18,766 nucleotides of DNA from CAYSPU01 sp964432995 (GCA_964432995.1 CAYSPU010000105.1:1-18766); one strand, 5' to 3'. Shown: positions 1 through 7,862, numbered from the stretch's first letter. Program-made: numbers and translations. The notes: generated by a model from the sequence alone, not told the origin.

Positions 1-51
1 ACCGAATTCAGAACTTGATCTGTCAACAACGTGTTTTGAGCTTCAAGGACT

Positions 52-1512
52 CTAGAGCAACCGGGGCTGCCGCTGCTCCTTGGCGAGCGTCTCGCCCAGT
101 GTCTCCACCCGGGCGCGCCGCCGCTCGATGATGCTCTTGTCCAACTCGGGATCGTACGGCACCGGGTACCGGCCGTCGTAACAGGCCATGCAGAACGAAT
201 TCACCGGCAGCCCCGTGGCCGCGATCATGCCTTCCTGGGATAGATAGCTCAACGAATCGGCGTCGAGGTACTTCCGAATGTCGTCGCGCGTGAAGTTCGC
301 CGCCATCAGCTTGCCGCGGTCCGGAAAGTCGATGCCGTAAACGCAGGGATTCACGTGCGGCGGGCAACTGACCATCACGTGTACTTCCCGCGCCCCCGCT
401 TCCTTCAGGTTGTTCACCCGCGTCTTGCAGGTCGTTCCCCGCACGATCGAGTCGTCCACGATGACCACCCGCCGGTCGCGAACCAGCTCCTCGATCAGGT
501 TCAGTTTGACGCGGACGTTGAAGTCGCGAATCAACTGCGTGGGCTGCAGGAAACTCCGCCCCACATAATGGTTGCGCACAAACGCCATCTCGTAAGGAAT
601 CCCGGACTCCAACGAGTAACCCAACGCCGCACAGTTCCCGCTGTCCGGAACCGGAACGACAATGTCGGCCGCCACCGGATGCTCCCGCGCCAGCCGGCGC
701 CCCAACTCCACCCGGGTCTGATAGACGCTGCGCCCCGACAAATGACTGTCCGGCCGGGCAAAATAGACGAACTCGAAAATGCAGAAGGCCCGCCGCGCGT
801 GCTCCGGAAACGCCTGAATGCTCCGCAGGCCGTTCCGGTCAATGATGACGATCTCCCCGGGCTCCACGTCCCGCACGGGACGGGCGTGCACCAGGTCAAA
901 CGCGCACGTCTCGCTTGCCAGGACGTAGGCATCCCCCAGCTTCCCAATGGACAACGGCCGGAACCCGTGCGGATCCCGAATGCCGATCAACTCCTGCTCG
1001 GTCATCAGCACCAGCGCGTAGGCCCCCTCGATCCGGCGCACCGTCTGCACCAGCGTGTTCTCCCGCCCTTCCACCGTCGGCCGCGCCATCAAGTGCAGGA
1101 TGATCTCGCTGTCCACGGTCGTCTGGAAGATCGACCCCTGGTTCTCCAGATCGTCCCGCAGCACCGCCGCATTGGTCAGATTGCCGTTGTGCGCAATGGC
1201 GAGTTGCCCGCGCGCGCAGTCCACTGTCAGCGGCTGCGCGTTCCGCAGGTGCGACGACCCCGTCGTCGAATACCGGGTGTGCCCCAGCGCCATGTGCCCC
1301 GCCAGACCCTGCAGCACCGCGCTGTCAAAAACCTGGGAAACCAAACCCATCCCCTTGTGCGCCCGGAACTGCTGCCCGTCACAGGCCACAATCCCGGCGC
1401 TCTCCTGCCCCCGATGCTGCAGCGCAAACAACCCGTAGTAGGCCACCTCGGCCGCGTTCGCGTGACCGTAGACCCCGAAAATGCCGCAGTAGTGCTTGGG
1501 ATACGCTTGCAT
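52..1512 (-). CDS. purF: Amidophosphoribosyltransferase (glutamine PRPP amidotransferase)
   Basis: Catalyses the first committed step of purine synthesis in the cytoplasm: PRPP plus glutamine gives 5-phosphoribosylamine. The N-terminal Ntn glutaminase domain starts after a short propeptide, with the nucleophile at Cys9 (HYCGIFGVYG). The C-terminal phosphoribosyltransferase domain carries the PRPP loop VVIVDDSIVRGTT near residues 348-360. Four cysteines, C244 (CIFEF), C390 (PCVYGID), and C441/C444 (CMAC), fall where the Bacillus-type enzyme binds its 4Fe-4S cluster. This is therefore the self-processed, Fe-S, oxygen-sensitive form rather than the E. coli form. Length (486 aa) is normal. I chose the ATG at 1512, which gives an 8-residue propeptide. 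A TTG six codons upstream (1530) is possible but less likely. Neither start has a strong ribosome site. No purine gene neighbours are visible, so it appears unlinked to a pur operon here. Confidence 0.97.
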   Translation of the reverse strand: MQAYPKHYCGIFGVYGHANAAEVAYYGLFALQHRGQESAGIVACDGQQFRAHKGMGLVSQVFDSAVLQGLAGHMALGHTRYSTTGSSHLRNAQPLTVDCARGQLAIAHNGNLTNAAVLRDDLENQGSIFQTTVDSEIILHLMARPTVEGRENTLVQTVRRIEGAYALVLMTEQELIGIRDPHGFRPLSIGKLGDAYVLASETCAFDLVHARPVRDVEPGEIVIIDRNGLRSIQAFPEHARRAFCIFEFVYFARPDSHLSGRSVYQTRVELGRRLAREHPVAADIVVPVPDSGNCAALGYSLESGIPYEMAFVRNHYVGRSFLQPTQLIRDFNVRVKLNLIEELVRDRRVVIVDDSIVRGTTCKTRVNNLKEAGAREVHVMVSCPPHVNPCVYGIDFPDRGKLMAANFTRDDIRKYLDADSLSYLSQEGMIAATGLPVNSFCMACYDGRYPVPYDPELDKSIIERRRARVETLGETLAKEQRQPRLL

Positions 1513-1640
1513 CGCCGTCTGGTTGCCCAAAATCCAACCGGGCTTTCCCTCTCAACGCAAGCCCCAAGTCGAACCCCGGATCCTCGCGCACGCGGCGCTG
1601 GGGGTTCGGTCGTCCCCGGTCCAACACCTAGCCCCCAACC

Positions 1641-1805
1641 TCTCAACCCTGAACCTCTCAACCCTGAACCTCTCAACCCTGAACCTCTCAACCCTGAACC
1701 TCCCAACCCTGAACCTCCCAACCTTGAACCTCCCAACCCTGAACCTCCCAACCCTGAACCTCCCAACCTTGAACCTCCCAACCTTGAACCTCCCAACCCT
1801 GAACC
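1641..1805. repeat. 15-bp minisatellite, 11 tandem units
   Basis: Eleven contiguous 15-bp units occupy exactly 165 bp. The first four read TCTCAACCCTGAACC. The next seven begin TCCC and alternate CCCTG with CCTTG in the order C,T,C,C,T,T,C. The array lies between purF and the rhamnosidase gene and ends 6 bases before the rhamnosidase stop codon. The unit is a multiple of three, so it is open in several frames as pentapeptide repeats, but nothing suggests it is translated. The remaining intergenic sequence (1513-1640) shows no strong promoter for purF. A degenerate relative is seen near 7947-7987. Confidence 0.95.
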
Positions 1806-1811
1806 CCTATC

Positions 1812-4607
1812 TCACGGGAGGACCGATTCAAAGCGGTAGTCGCCGGAGCCGAGGGCGAGGATGGCTTTACCGTCCTCCATTCGGAGGAACTGGATTCCTT
1901 GCGCGCGTTCGACGGCTTTTCCGCCTTCCGTGATTGTCGTCCGCTCGCGTGCAGGGAGGACAAGGGTGGCGGTGGTGCCGACGGGCACGCGCACGTGCCA
2001 GCGGAACTGGTCGGCATTGCGGGTCCATTCGCTGACGACGGTGCCACGCACGGAATCGTAGCGCGCCTTCACCCACTGGAGATCGCCGACGACCTGCGGG
2101 GCCAGGAGGATCCGGTCGAAGCCGACGGCCTCAGGGGCGGGTTGAATGCCGGCGAGGGCCTTGTAGAACCATTCGCTCACGGAACCGAACATCGGGTGGT
2201 TGTGCGAGTAGGTGTTATCGCTGAACTCCCAATGCTCCCAGAGGGTGGTGGCGCCGCCTTCGAGCATGTGTCCCCAGCCGGGGAAGGTCCGCTGATTGAC
2301 GATCTGGTAAGCGACATCCGCCCGGCCGAGATCGGTCAGGGTGTTCAGCAGGAATTTGGTGCCGAAGATGCCGGTGGTCAGGTGTCCCTGGTGCGCGCTT
2401 TGGATATCCTGCACCAGAACTGCAAGCGCGCGCGCTTGCTCTTCGGGAGGAACGAGCCCGAGGTGAAGCGCGAAGGCCTGGCACGCTTGCGTGGCGGCGT
2501 CGTAGCGACCGGTGTCGGTCTGGAGAAACCGCCGGTTGAAGGCGGCGCGGATCTGTTCGGAAAGAGCCTCGGCCTCGGCGGCGTCGGCTTCGTGGCCAAG
2601 CGCCCGGGCGAGCTGCGCAAACAGCTTCACGTTGAGGAAGTAGAAAGCGGTCCCGGTGAGGGCGCGCGGTTTCGGTGCGAGGCTCTCGTGATCGCTGATG
2701 CCGTTGTCGAGGATGCCGTCCTTGGCGCAGGAACGGAGGAGGGCGATCCACTTCTTGGTGGCGGGGAATTGCTCTTCGGCGAGGCGCCGGTCGCCGTAGA
2801 ACTGCCGGAGTTGCCAGAGCAAGACCGGTTGGGCCGAGCCCCACCCGATCGGGCCGGCCTGGCCGCCCAGGCTCTCGTCGGCGATCCCCACAAACGGCGC
2901 GGTCTCCGTGAAACCGCCGTTCGGGCGGACGGCATCCAGAAGATCGTTGGCTGCTTTGGCATAGAACCGCGCCATGTCGAAGTTCAGCATTCCCATTTCG
3001 CTGGAGGCGACGATATCGCCGCCGTAGCCGAACTTCTCGCGGTGGGGGCAGTCGGATTGGACGCTGAACAGGTTGGCGAGTTCGGTCCAGAGCACCATTT
3101 GCTGGATGCGGTTGAACCGGTCGTTCGAGCATTCGAACGAGCCGGCGGAGGCGACGTCGGAGTTGAGCCGGAGCCCTTCGAGCGCGGCGAGGGTGGGTGT
3201 GCCGGGGAAGCCGGTGACTTCGACGTAGCGGAAGCCGTGGAAGGTGAACCGGGGCGTGAAGACTTCGGTTCCCTGACCCTTGAGGACGTATTCGTCGAGC
3301 TGGAAGGCGGTCTTCGGTCTGCCGACGCCGTCATAGCGGTAGTCCGGGCCGCCGTCCTTGATCTGGCCGACGACGGCCGTCATGCCGTTGAGGGTCCCAT
3401 CGGGATAGAGGAGTTCGCCGGAGCGGAGGCGCACGCGGGTGCCCGCGGGACCGTTCACCCGCAGCCGGCACCAACCGGCGAAGTTCTGTCCGAAATCGAA
3501 GATGTAAACACCGGGCTTGGGCTCGGTGAGCCGGACCGGCGCGAGGGTGCGCGTGACCCGGATAGGAGGCGCGTCCTGGGCTCGGAGCGGGCCGAGGTCG
3601 GGCGCGCCCGCCACCGCGGCGGGCTTCCAACTCGCCTCGTCGAAGCCCGCACGGTCCCAGCCCGGTTGTTCGCGGCGAGCGTCGTAGACTTCGCCCAGGT
3701 AGACGCTGTTGCGGAGGATGGGCCCGTCGCCGACCCGCCAGGTGGGGTCGGTTCCCACAATTTGCGCGGTGCCGTCGGTGAACTCGACGACCAGTTGGGC
3801 GATCACGCGGGGTTCGCCAATGGTGAGCGCGTTGCGGGGGTTGATGTGGCCCCACATGGCCAGCGGCAGGGGGTTGAACCAACCGTTGCCAAGCATCACG
3901 CCCAGGGCGTTTCGTCCGCGCTCGAGTTGCTTCGTCACGTCATACGTTGAGTAGAGCACGCGCTTCGAGTAGGTCGTCCAGCCGGGATCCAGGACGTGAT
4001 CCCCGACGCGTTCGCCGTTGAGGCGGAGTTCGTAGTAGCCGAGGCCGCTGACGTAGGGGCGGGCGGGGGGGTTTTTCTTGTCCGGGGTGAACTCCTTGCG
4101 GAACAAGGGGGCGGGGTAACCATCGAAGGCTTGGTCGGGCGGGAGGGGGTGGGCGGTGGGGCTTTGAATCCAGCGGGCCTGCCAGTCGGCTGGGGAGAGC
4201 AGCGCCGTCTCGAACCAGGCGGGTTTGCTGAAGGCGGAGGCCCGGCCGGCCGCGTTCCAGGCGCGGACCTTCCAGAAGACGCGCTGGCCCGAGCGGAGCG
4301 GTTTACCGGCATAGACTACGTGGACCGACTCGCTCGAGTTCACCCGGCCGCTGACCCAGAGGTCTGCGTCCGCCCGACGCAGCTTCGCGGCGCTGGTGGC
4401 GGCGAGGATCTCGTAGGCCGTCTGGGTCTCGCCGCGGCGGTTCGACTCCAGGACCCAGCTCAGGCGCGGTTGGGGGGCATCGATCCCGAGCGGCTGCGTG
4501 CGGTATTCGCAGCGGAGATCGCCGACCTTCAGAGGAGCGGCGAAACACGAACACCAGGAGAAGGCGAGGGCCAGAGCAATTGAACCGAAACGGGAGTGGG
4601 CGTTCAC
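1812..4607 (-). CDS. Secreted GH78 alpha-L-rhamnosidase
   Basis: Hydrolyses terminal alpha-L-rhamnose from plant or microbial polysaccharides and glycosides. The multidomain layout is that of bacterial GH78 enzymes (N-terminal beta domains, (alpha/alpha)6 barrel, C-terminal beta domain) at about 931 aa. The catalytic block DCPHREKFGYGGD has D519, E524 and D531 with the same spacing as D567/E572/D579 of Bacillus RhaB. E791 in TTLWEHW lies 267 residues past E524 and matches the general base Glu841. I chose the GTG at 4607 because it directly precedes a Sec signal (NAHSRFGSIALALAFSW, then CFAAP). The frame stays open to 4703, but that extension runs into the repeat hairpin. Export to the periplasm or outside is inferred. 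It stands alone, with no other glycoside hydrolase or sugar transporter in view. Confidence 0.93.
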   Translation of the reverse strand: MNAHSRFGSIALALAFSWCSCFAAPLKVGDLRCEYRTQPLGIDAPQPRLSWVLESNRRGETQTAYEILAATSAAKLRRADADLWVSGRVNSSESVHVVYAGKPLRSGQRVFWKVRAWNAAGRASAFSKPAWFETALLSPADWQARWIQSPTAHPLPPDQAFDGYPAPLFRKEFTPDKKNPPARPYVSGLGYYELRLNGERVGDHVLDPGWTTYSKRVLYSTYDVTKQLERGRNALGVMLGNGWFNPLPLAMWGHINPRNALTIGEPRVIAQLVVEFTDGTAQIVGTDPTWRVGDGPILRNSVYLGEVYDARREQPGWDRAGFDEASWKPAAVAGAPDLGPLRAQDAPPIRVTRTLAPVRLTEPKPGVYIFDFGQNFAGWCRLRVNGPAGTRVRLRSGELLYPDGTLNGMTAVVGQIKDGGPDYRYDGVGRPKTAFQLDEYVLKGQGTEVFTPRFTFHGFRYVEVTGFPGTPTLAALEGLRLNSDVASAGSFECSNDRFNRIQQMVLWTELANLFSVQSDCPHREKFGYGGDIVASSEMGMLNFDMARFYAKAANDLLDAVRPNGGFTETAPFVGIADESLGGQAGPIGWGSAQPVLLWQLRQFYGDRRLAEEQFPATKKWIALLRSCAKDGILDNGISDHESLAPKPRALTGTAFYFLNVKLFAQLARALGHEADAAEAEALSEQIRAAFNRRFLQTDTGRYDAATQACQAFALHLGLVPPEEQARALAVLVQDIQSAHQGHLTTGIFGTKFLLNTLTDLGRADVAYQIVNQRTFPGWGHMLEGGATTLWEHWEFSDNTYSHNHPMFGSVSEWFYKALAGIQPAPEAVGFDRILLAPQVVGDLQWVKARYDSVRGTVVSEWTRNADQFRWHVRVPVGTTATLVLPARERTTITEGGKAVERAQGIQFLRMEDGKAILALGSGDYRFESVLP

Positions 4608-4682
4608 GCGGGCCACTGTAGCTCTCTCGCCCGGGCGGGCCAATGCCGGAAGTGGCCAGGTAGATGTACCGGGCGCTGCTTC

Positions 4683-4765
4683 CAAACGTCGAACGCGGAA
4701 CACCGAACATCGAATCGAGAGCGTCGTTCAACGTTCGAAGTCCAGTGTTGGATGTTCGATGTTTG
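4683..4765. repeat. Imperfect 32-bp inverted repeat (TTCGA-rich hairpin)
   Basis: Left arm 4683-4714 begins CAAACGTCGAACGCGG. Right arm 4734-4765 is its reverse complement at 24 of 32 positions. The loop is 19 nt (4715-4733). The arms are made of GAACATCGAA-like words. A second, less regular patch of the same words lies at about 18245-18290. The element sits just upstream of the rhamnosidase gene, in a 560-bp gap (4608-5167) that otherwise holds only the candidate promoter for the following plus-strand gene. I see no RNA gene in that gap. Confidence 0.8.
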
Positions 4766-4958
4766 GCCACTGTCCCCTTCCACGCCCGGAACGGTCTTGC
4801 GGTGCTGGACCCTGCCCCCATTCCCTCCTGTGGGCGGGTAACACCGTTGCCCGCGAGCCAAGCCCGAGCGCGGCCAGGCGGTGCTGGCCGCCCATCACCG
4901 GCAACCCGGGGATGCACCGGGGGAATCTGAGGCGAGATTCATGGCGAAATTTAAGGAA

Positions 4959-4986
4959 TTGACGGAATTAGCCTACCCACTAACAT
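4959..4986 (+). promoter_or_regulatory. Candidate sigma70-type promoter for the outer-membrane protein gene
   Basis: TTGACG (4959-4964) and TAACAT (4981-4986) are separated by 16 nt. They match the -35 consensus at 5 of 6 positions and the -10 at 4 of 6. The region is locally AT-rich against a GC-rich background. Transcription would begin near 4993, giving a leader of about 175 nt before the ATG at 5168. The call is by consensus only. Confidence 0.4.
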
Positions 4987-5156
4987 TCAGCACCCTAAAG
5001 CCGCGAGAGAAGCTGCCTGCGCTTGGATTGTGTCGGCGTGGTGCCGGGGGAAGCAGCAGGATGGACGGCAGGCAGCGCCCGGGCGGCCAGAGCTGAAGTC
5101 CCAGAAGACGAACGTCATACAGACCTCGCAGTGCAAACGCGCCTAAAGACCGACTG

Positions 5157-5163
5157 AAAGGAA
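5157..5163 (+). promoter_or_regulatory. Ribosome binding site fixing the start of the barrel gene
   Basis: AAAGGAA lies four to five bases before the ATG at 5168. It is one of the better Shine-Dalgarno matches in the window. It supports the first ATG over the internal ATG four codons later. Confidence 0.6.
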
Positions 5164-5167
5164 CTCC

Positions 5168-6700
5168 ATGATCCGGACTATGAGCAGCGCAAAGGCCTCC
5201 TTGGCAGCAGCCGTTCTCTTTGCGGCGGGCACAGGCAGCAGCCTGGCGCAATCGGCCTCAGTATCCATCCCCATGCCGCCGGCGGCGCCCCCACCGGCCG
5301 GGACCCCGGCCGCGCCGAAACCGGCGCCCCCCGCACCGAGCGCTTTCGAGGACTTCGCGACGAAGTCCAAGAAACCGGTCGACTGGTTCTCGTGGGGTGC
5401 CGACCTGCGAGTCCGCCAGGAGTATTTCGACAATTCGCTGAGCCTGACCAGCGATGACGCGCTCGCCGGGCAGAACCTGATGCGGTTTCGCGGCCGGCTC
5501 TGGACGACGTTCACGCCGATGACCGATCTGACCCTCAACGCCCGGCTCGCGGCCGAGCCGAGGTACTTCCTGAAGGACGGTTTCGCGGGGACCTTCCGCA
5601 GCGACCACAACAACCCGCGGGAGGGGATGGAGTGGCGCTACGGAATCCTCGACAACCTCAACGTGAAATGGAACAACATGTTCGGCAGCCCCGTCTCGAT
5701 GTCGGTCGGCCGGCAGGACCTGTTGTTCGGCGATTTCTGGAATTGGTGGCTGGTCGCCGATGGCACGCCCGGCGACGGTTCCTGGACCTACTTCCTCGAC
5801 AGCGCCCGGGCGACGGTCGATCTCAAGGACATCAAGACGAAGATCGACGCGGTCTACATCTACCAAAACGCGCGGCCGGACGAGTGGATCCCGACCTTCG
5901 ACAACTCCTGGAACTACGGACTGACCGAGCAGAACGAGCAGGGCGTGATCCTCTATGCCTCCAACAAGCTGCTCGAGAACACCACGGTGGACGCTTACTT
6001 CATCTACAAACGCGATGACGCCGAGTTCGCGAACGGGGACAACGCCGACATCTTCACGCTGGGCGCCCGGTTCGCGGGCTACTTCGCCGATCGTTTCCAT
6101 TACTCGGTCGAGGGTGCCTATCAGTTCGGCGAGAAACAGGATCCGACCGTCCGCACCCCGGTCAATGTCGGCTCCAGGGAACGCGACATCAGCGCCTTCG
6201 GCGGGAACGCCAAGCTCAGCTACCTTCTCAAGGACCGCCTCAACAACCAGGCGCACGTGGTCTTCGAATACCTCTCCGGCGACGACCCGGACACGACCGG
6301 CGATGACGAGATGTTCGATATTCTCTGGGGGCGCTGGCCGCGCTGGAGCGAACTCTACATCTATTCCTATGCCCGCGAGACGAGCGGCAAGGTCGCCCAG
6401 CTCAACAACCTCATGCGGGTGGGCGCGGGTTGGACCACGACGCCGATGAAAGGCATGTCGCTCGGGGCCTACTACAACGCCCTGTTCGCACCCGAGGAAG
6501 TGCCGACCCGGACCGTGGCGGCGGCGCGATTCAGCCAGGACGGCAATTTCCGCGGGCACATGGCCCAGGCGGTTCTCGGCTACACGTGCAACAAACACGT
6601 CAAGTACCATGTCTGGGCCGAGCTCGTGAACCAGGACGACTACTACGCGCAACGCGACCTGATGACTTTCTTCCGCTGGGAAGTCAGCTTCACCTGGTAG
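5168..6700 (+). CDS. Outer-membrane beta-barrel protein, alginate-export/porin-like
   Basis: A 510-aa protein with a Sec signal (about residues 1-28, cleavage near SLAQ/SA), then a Pro/Ala-rich segment (about residues 34-58), then a long run of alternating strands ending FRWEVSFTW. The terminal aromatic residue is the usual sorting signal for outer-membrane barrels. Short motifs such as SVGRQDLLFGDFW, and the many Asp, Asn and aromatic residues, resemble alginate-export-family (AlgE-like) barrels. Assignment to that family is from pattern memory, so substrate is unknown. It is the only plus-strand gene here, is probably monocistronic, and converges on the VOC gene 16 bases downstream. The nearby rhamnosidase suggests carbohydrate uptake or export, but that is only context. 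Confidence 0.8.
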   Translation: MIRTMSSAKASLAAAVLFAAGTGSSLAQSASVSIPMPPAAPPPAGTPAAPKPAPPAPSAFEDFATKSKKPVDWFSWGADLRVRQEYFDNSLSLTSDDALAGQNLMRFRGRLWTTFTPMTDLTLNARLAAEPRYFLKDGFAGTFRSDHNNPREGMEWRYGILDNLNVKWNNMFGSPVSMSVGRQDLLFGDFWNWWLVADGTPGDGSWTYFLDSARATVDLKDIKTKIDAVYIYQNARPDEWIPTFDNSWNYGLTEQNEQGVILYASNKLLENTTVDAYFIYKRDDAEFANGDNADIFTLGARFAGYFADRFHYSVEGAYQFGEKQDPTVRTPVNVGSRERDISAFGGNAKLSYLLKDRLNNQAHVVFEYLSGDDPDTTGDDEMFDILWGRWPRWSELYIYSYARETSGKVAQLNNLMRVGAGWTTTPMKGMSLGAYYNALFAPEEVPTRTVAAARFSQDGNFRGHMAQAVLGYTCNKHVKYHVWAELVNQDDYYAQRDLMTFFRWEVSFTW

Positions 6701-6716
6701 AAACGAGGCCAAGAGA

Positions 6717-7280
6717 CTACTTCCTGGGACCGATCAGTTCCAGGAAGTTGCCGTCGGGATCCTTGACCGCCACCAGGAACGTGCCGCCACCCAGGTCGAC
6801 CGGCGTGTCGCCGAGCAGCGGGACCTTGGCCTTTTCCAGGCGTTTCAAAGCCTGGCCAATGTCCTTCACATAGAGCGTCAGATACCGCATCCCGAGCGTG
6901 GAATGGATGTAGGCCTGGTCCGGTTGCTTCCCCTGCGCCTGGGGGAACGAGAGCACCTTGACGCGCGTCGCCTGGTCGACTTCCTCAAGCACAAAGACGC
7001 GGACGTTCACCGCATGCCCGTCGATCAGGCCGATCTTGCGACCCAATTCGCCGGTCACCGGGAAACCCTGCACCTCGCGAAAACCGATCGCGTTGGTCAG
7101 GAAGGCCGCGGTGCGATCGGCGTCCTTCACGACCATGCCGAGATCGATGACCGCTTTCGAGAACTCGCCGCCAGCGTCGGCCGCGCGGAGTCCGGACGTT
7201 GGTGTGAGGTGGAACGCCAGCAGGAGCGCCGGGATGAAGTAACGAAGCCGGAGGGACATCAGGAGAGAGATGGATTTCAT
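6717..7280 (-). CDS. Exported VOC-fold (glyoxalase/bleomycin-resistance-like) protein
   Basis: A 187-aa protein. A Sec signal (RYFIPALLLAFHL, ending near GLRAADA) precedes one VOC domain built of two beta-alpha-beta-beta-beta modules: DLGMVVKDADRTAAFL at its start and YLTLYVKDIGQALKRL in the second half, ending GNFLELIG. The final Glu sits at a usual metal-ligand position. The two positions that are often His in this fold are Asp (VIDLGMVVKD) and Tyr (RYLTLYVKD), so classical glyoxalase I chemistry is doubtful. Function and substrate are unknown. I chose the ATG at 7280, which begins the signal peptide. The frame extends to 7490, but only through repeat-derived sequence. The gene is convergent with the barrel gene. 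Confidence 0.8.
   Translation of the reverse strand: MKSISLLMSLRLRYFIPALLLAFHLTPTSGLRAADAGGEFSKAVIDLGMVVKDADRTAAFLTNAIGFREVQGFPVTGELGRKIGLIDGHAVNVRVFVLEEVDQATRVKVLSFPQAQGKQPDQAYIHSTLGMRYLTLYVKDIGQALKRLEKAKVPLLGDTPVDLGGGTFLVAVKDPDGNFLELIGPRK
6719..6748. terminator. Stem-loop at the convergent gene ends
   Basis: A perfect 9-bp inverted repeat: arms ACTTCCTGG (6719-6727) and CCAGGAAGT (6740-6748), with a 12-nt loop. It lies 18 bases after the barrel stop codon and overlaps the last codons of the VOC gene on the other strand. There is no clear U tract on either side, so intrinsic termination is uncertain. It may simply protect the 3' ends. Confidence 0.4.
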
Positions 7281-7321
7281 GGGGCGAACGTAGCGTGCTT
7301 CCCGGTGCAAGGGAATCCCGG

Positions 7322-7400
7322 TCTTGAACAGGAGCCCGCAGGGGGCTGAGGGGTGAGTGCTCTCGGCTTTGAACAGAAGCTCGCAAAGAGCCGCAAAGAG
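7322..7400 (+). repeat. Dispersed repeat module GAACAGAAGCTCGCAAAG, one good and one decayed copy
   Basis: The good copy at 7368-7400 contains GAACAGAAGCTCGCAAAG followed by AGCCGCAAAGAG. A decayed copy precedes it at 7322-7350 (TTGAACAGGAGCCCGCAGG). The same module recurs at 12259, 18041 and 18531 on plus, and at 18583-18615 and 18713-18743 on minus. It lies directly upstream of the VOC gene. Confidence 0.8.
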
Positions 7401-7524
7401 AGGCCATCGAACAGCAGAGCAGCCGCTTCTTTGGAACCAGACGGCGGCCCCCTCAACGACCGGAATCGAAACCTCATGGGTCGGAGCCACACGCCCGCTT
7501 CCTGAAGCTGGCGGCCCTCGTGCG

Positions 7525-7594
7525 GTAGGGACGCGATGTCTGTAGACGGGTGCGTCCGAACGTGCCGCGATCGAGGTGGGGACGCGATCTGTCA
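7525..7594 (+). repeat. GGGACGCGATGTCTGTAG-type repeat, two partial copies
   Basis: GGGACGCGATGTCTGTAGAC occurs at about 7528-7547, and a shorter GGGGACGCGATCTGTC follows at about 7579-7594. Related words recur at 18339-18361 (minus), 18432-18460 and 18483-18512. No gene is seen here. Confidence 0.55.
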
Positions 7595-7631
7595 GGGGAC
7601 AGGTGTCCAGTCGGAACCAAGAGTGCGGATG

Positions 7632-7852
7632 GCCCCGACGTCAGTCGGCGCGGGTATTCGATGTGCGACCCCGGCGCAGGAGAGAAGTGCGCGGACTGAC
7701 GTCCGCGGCCACCAACGACGGCGAATTGCCACCGACGTCAGCCAGCGCGGGCAATGGGTGACGGGGTTCTCTGGAAGGCGGGATGTCACTGCCAACTTCG
7801 TGTTGCATATGCAACATGAGGTTGCTACGGGGTGGACTGAGGTCCGCGGCTA
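7632..7852. repeat. Four alternating-orientation copies of a GACGTCAGTCCGCG-type repeat
   Basis: Copies lie at about 7636-7655 (plus), 7690-7712 (minus), 7731-7752 (plus) and 7834-7852 (minus). Written in one direction they share GACGTCAG(T/C)C, and copies 2 and 4 add CCGCGG on the 5' side. Neighbouring copies are therefore inverted and could pair as hairpins. This is part of a 730-bp gene-free stretch (7281-8008) made almost wholly of repeats. Confidence 0.7.
7801..7816. repeat. Perfect 16-bp palindrome
   Basis: TGTTGCATATGCAACA is self-complementary over all 16 bases and symmetric about the central AT. It lies between two copies of the GACGTCAG-type repeat. No adjacent promoter or gene gives it an obvious operator role. 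Confidence 0.85.
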
Positions 7853-7862
7853 CTTGGGGTTT

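Noticed and set aside
21..26. TTGACA on the minus strand downstream of purF
   Set aside because: Could be a -35 element for a gene outside the window, but its -10 would fall at or beyond the left edge and cannot be assessed.
1641..1805. Possible CRISPR array
   Set aside because: The units are contiguous 15-mers with no spacers and no cas genes nearby. It is a minisatellite.
355..1839. 494-codon plus-strand frame opposite purF
   Set aside because: Antisense shadow of purF that continues through the 15-bp repeat as a PNPEP-type repeat. It is Pro/Arg/His-rich without homology.
1899..3950. 683-codon plus-strand frame opposite the rhamnosidase gene
   Set aside because: Antisense shadow of a gene with intact GH78 catalytic residues. 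Gly/Ala/Glu-rich, with no domain.
4947..4967. Similarity to the universal small-subunit rRNA segment around AAGGAATTGACGG
   Set aside because: Only about 19 bases resemble rRNA, and the flanks do not match. The TTGACG is better explained as a -35 element.
4941..5096. 51-codon plus-strand frame starting MAKFKELTELAYPLT
   Set aside because: The start looks protein-like and has a weak GAGGCGA upstream, but codon use changes after 20 residues and the frame overlaps the candidate promoter. Not supported enough to call.
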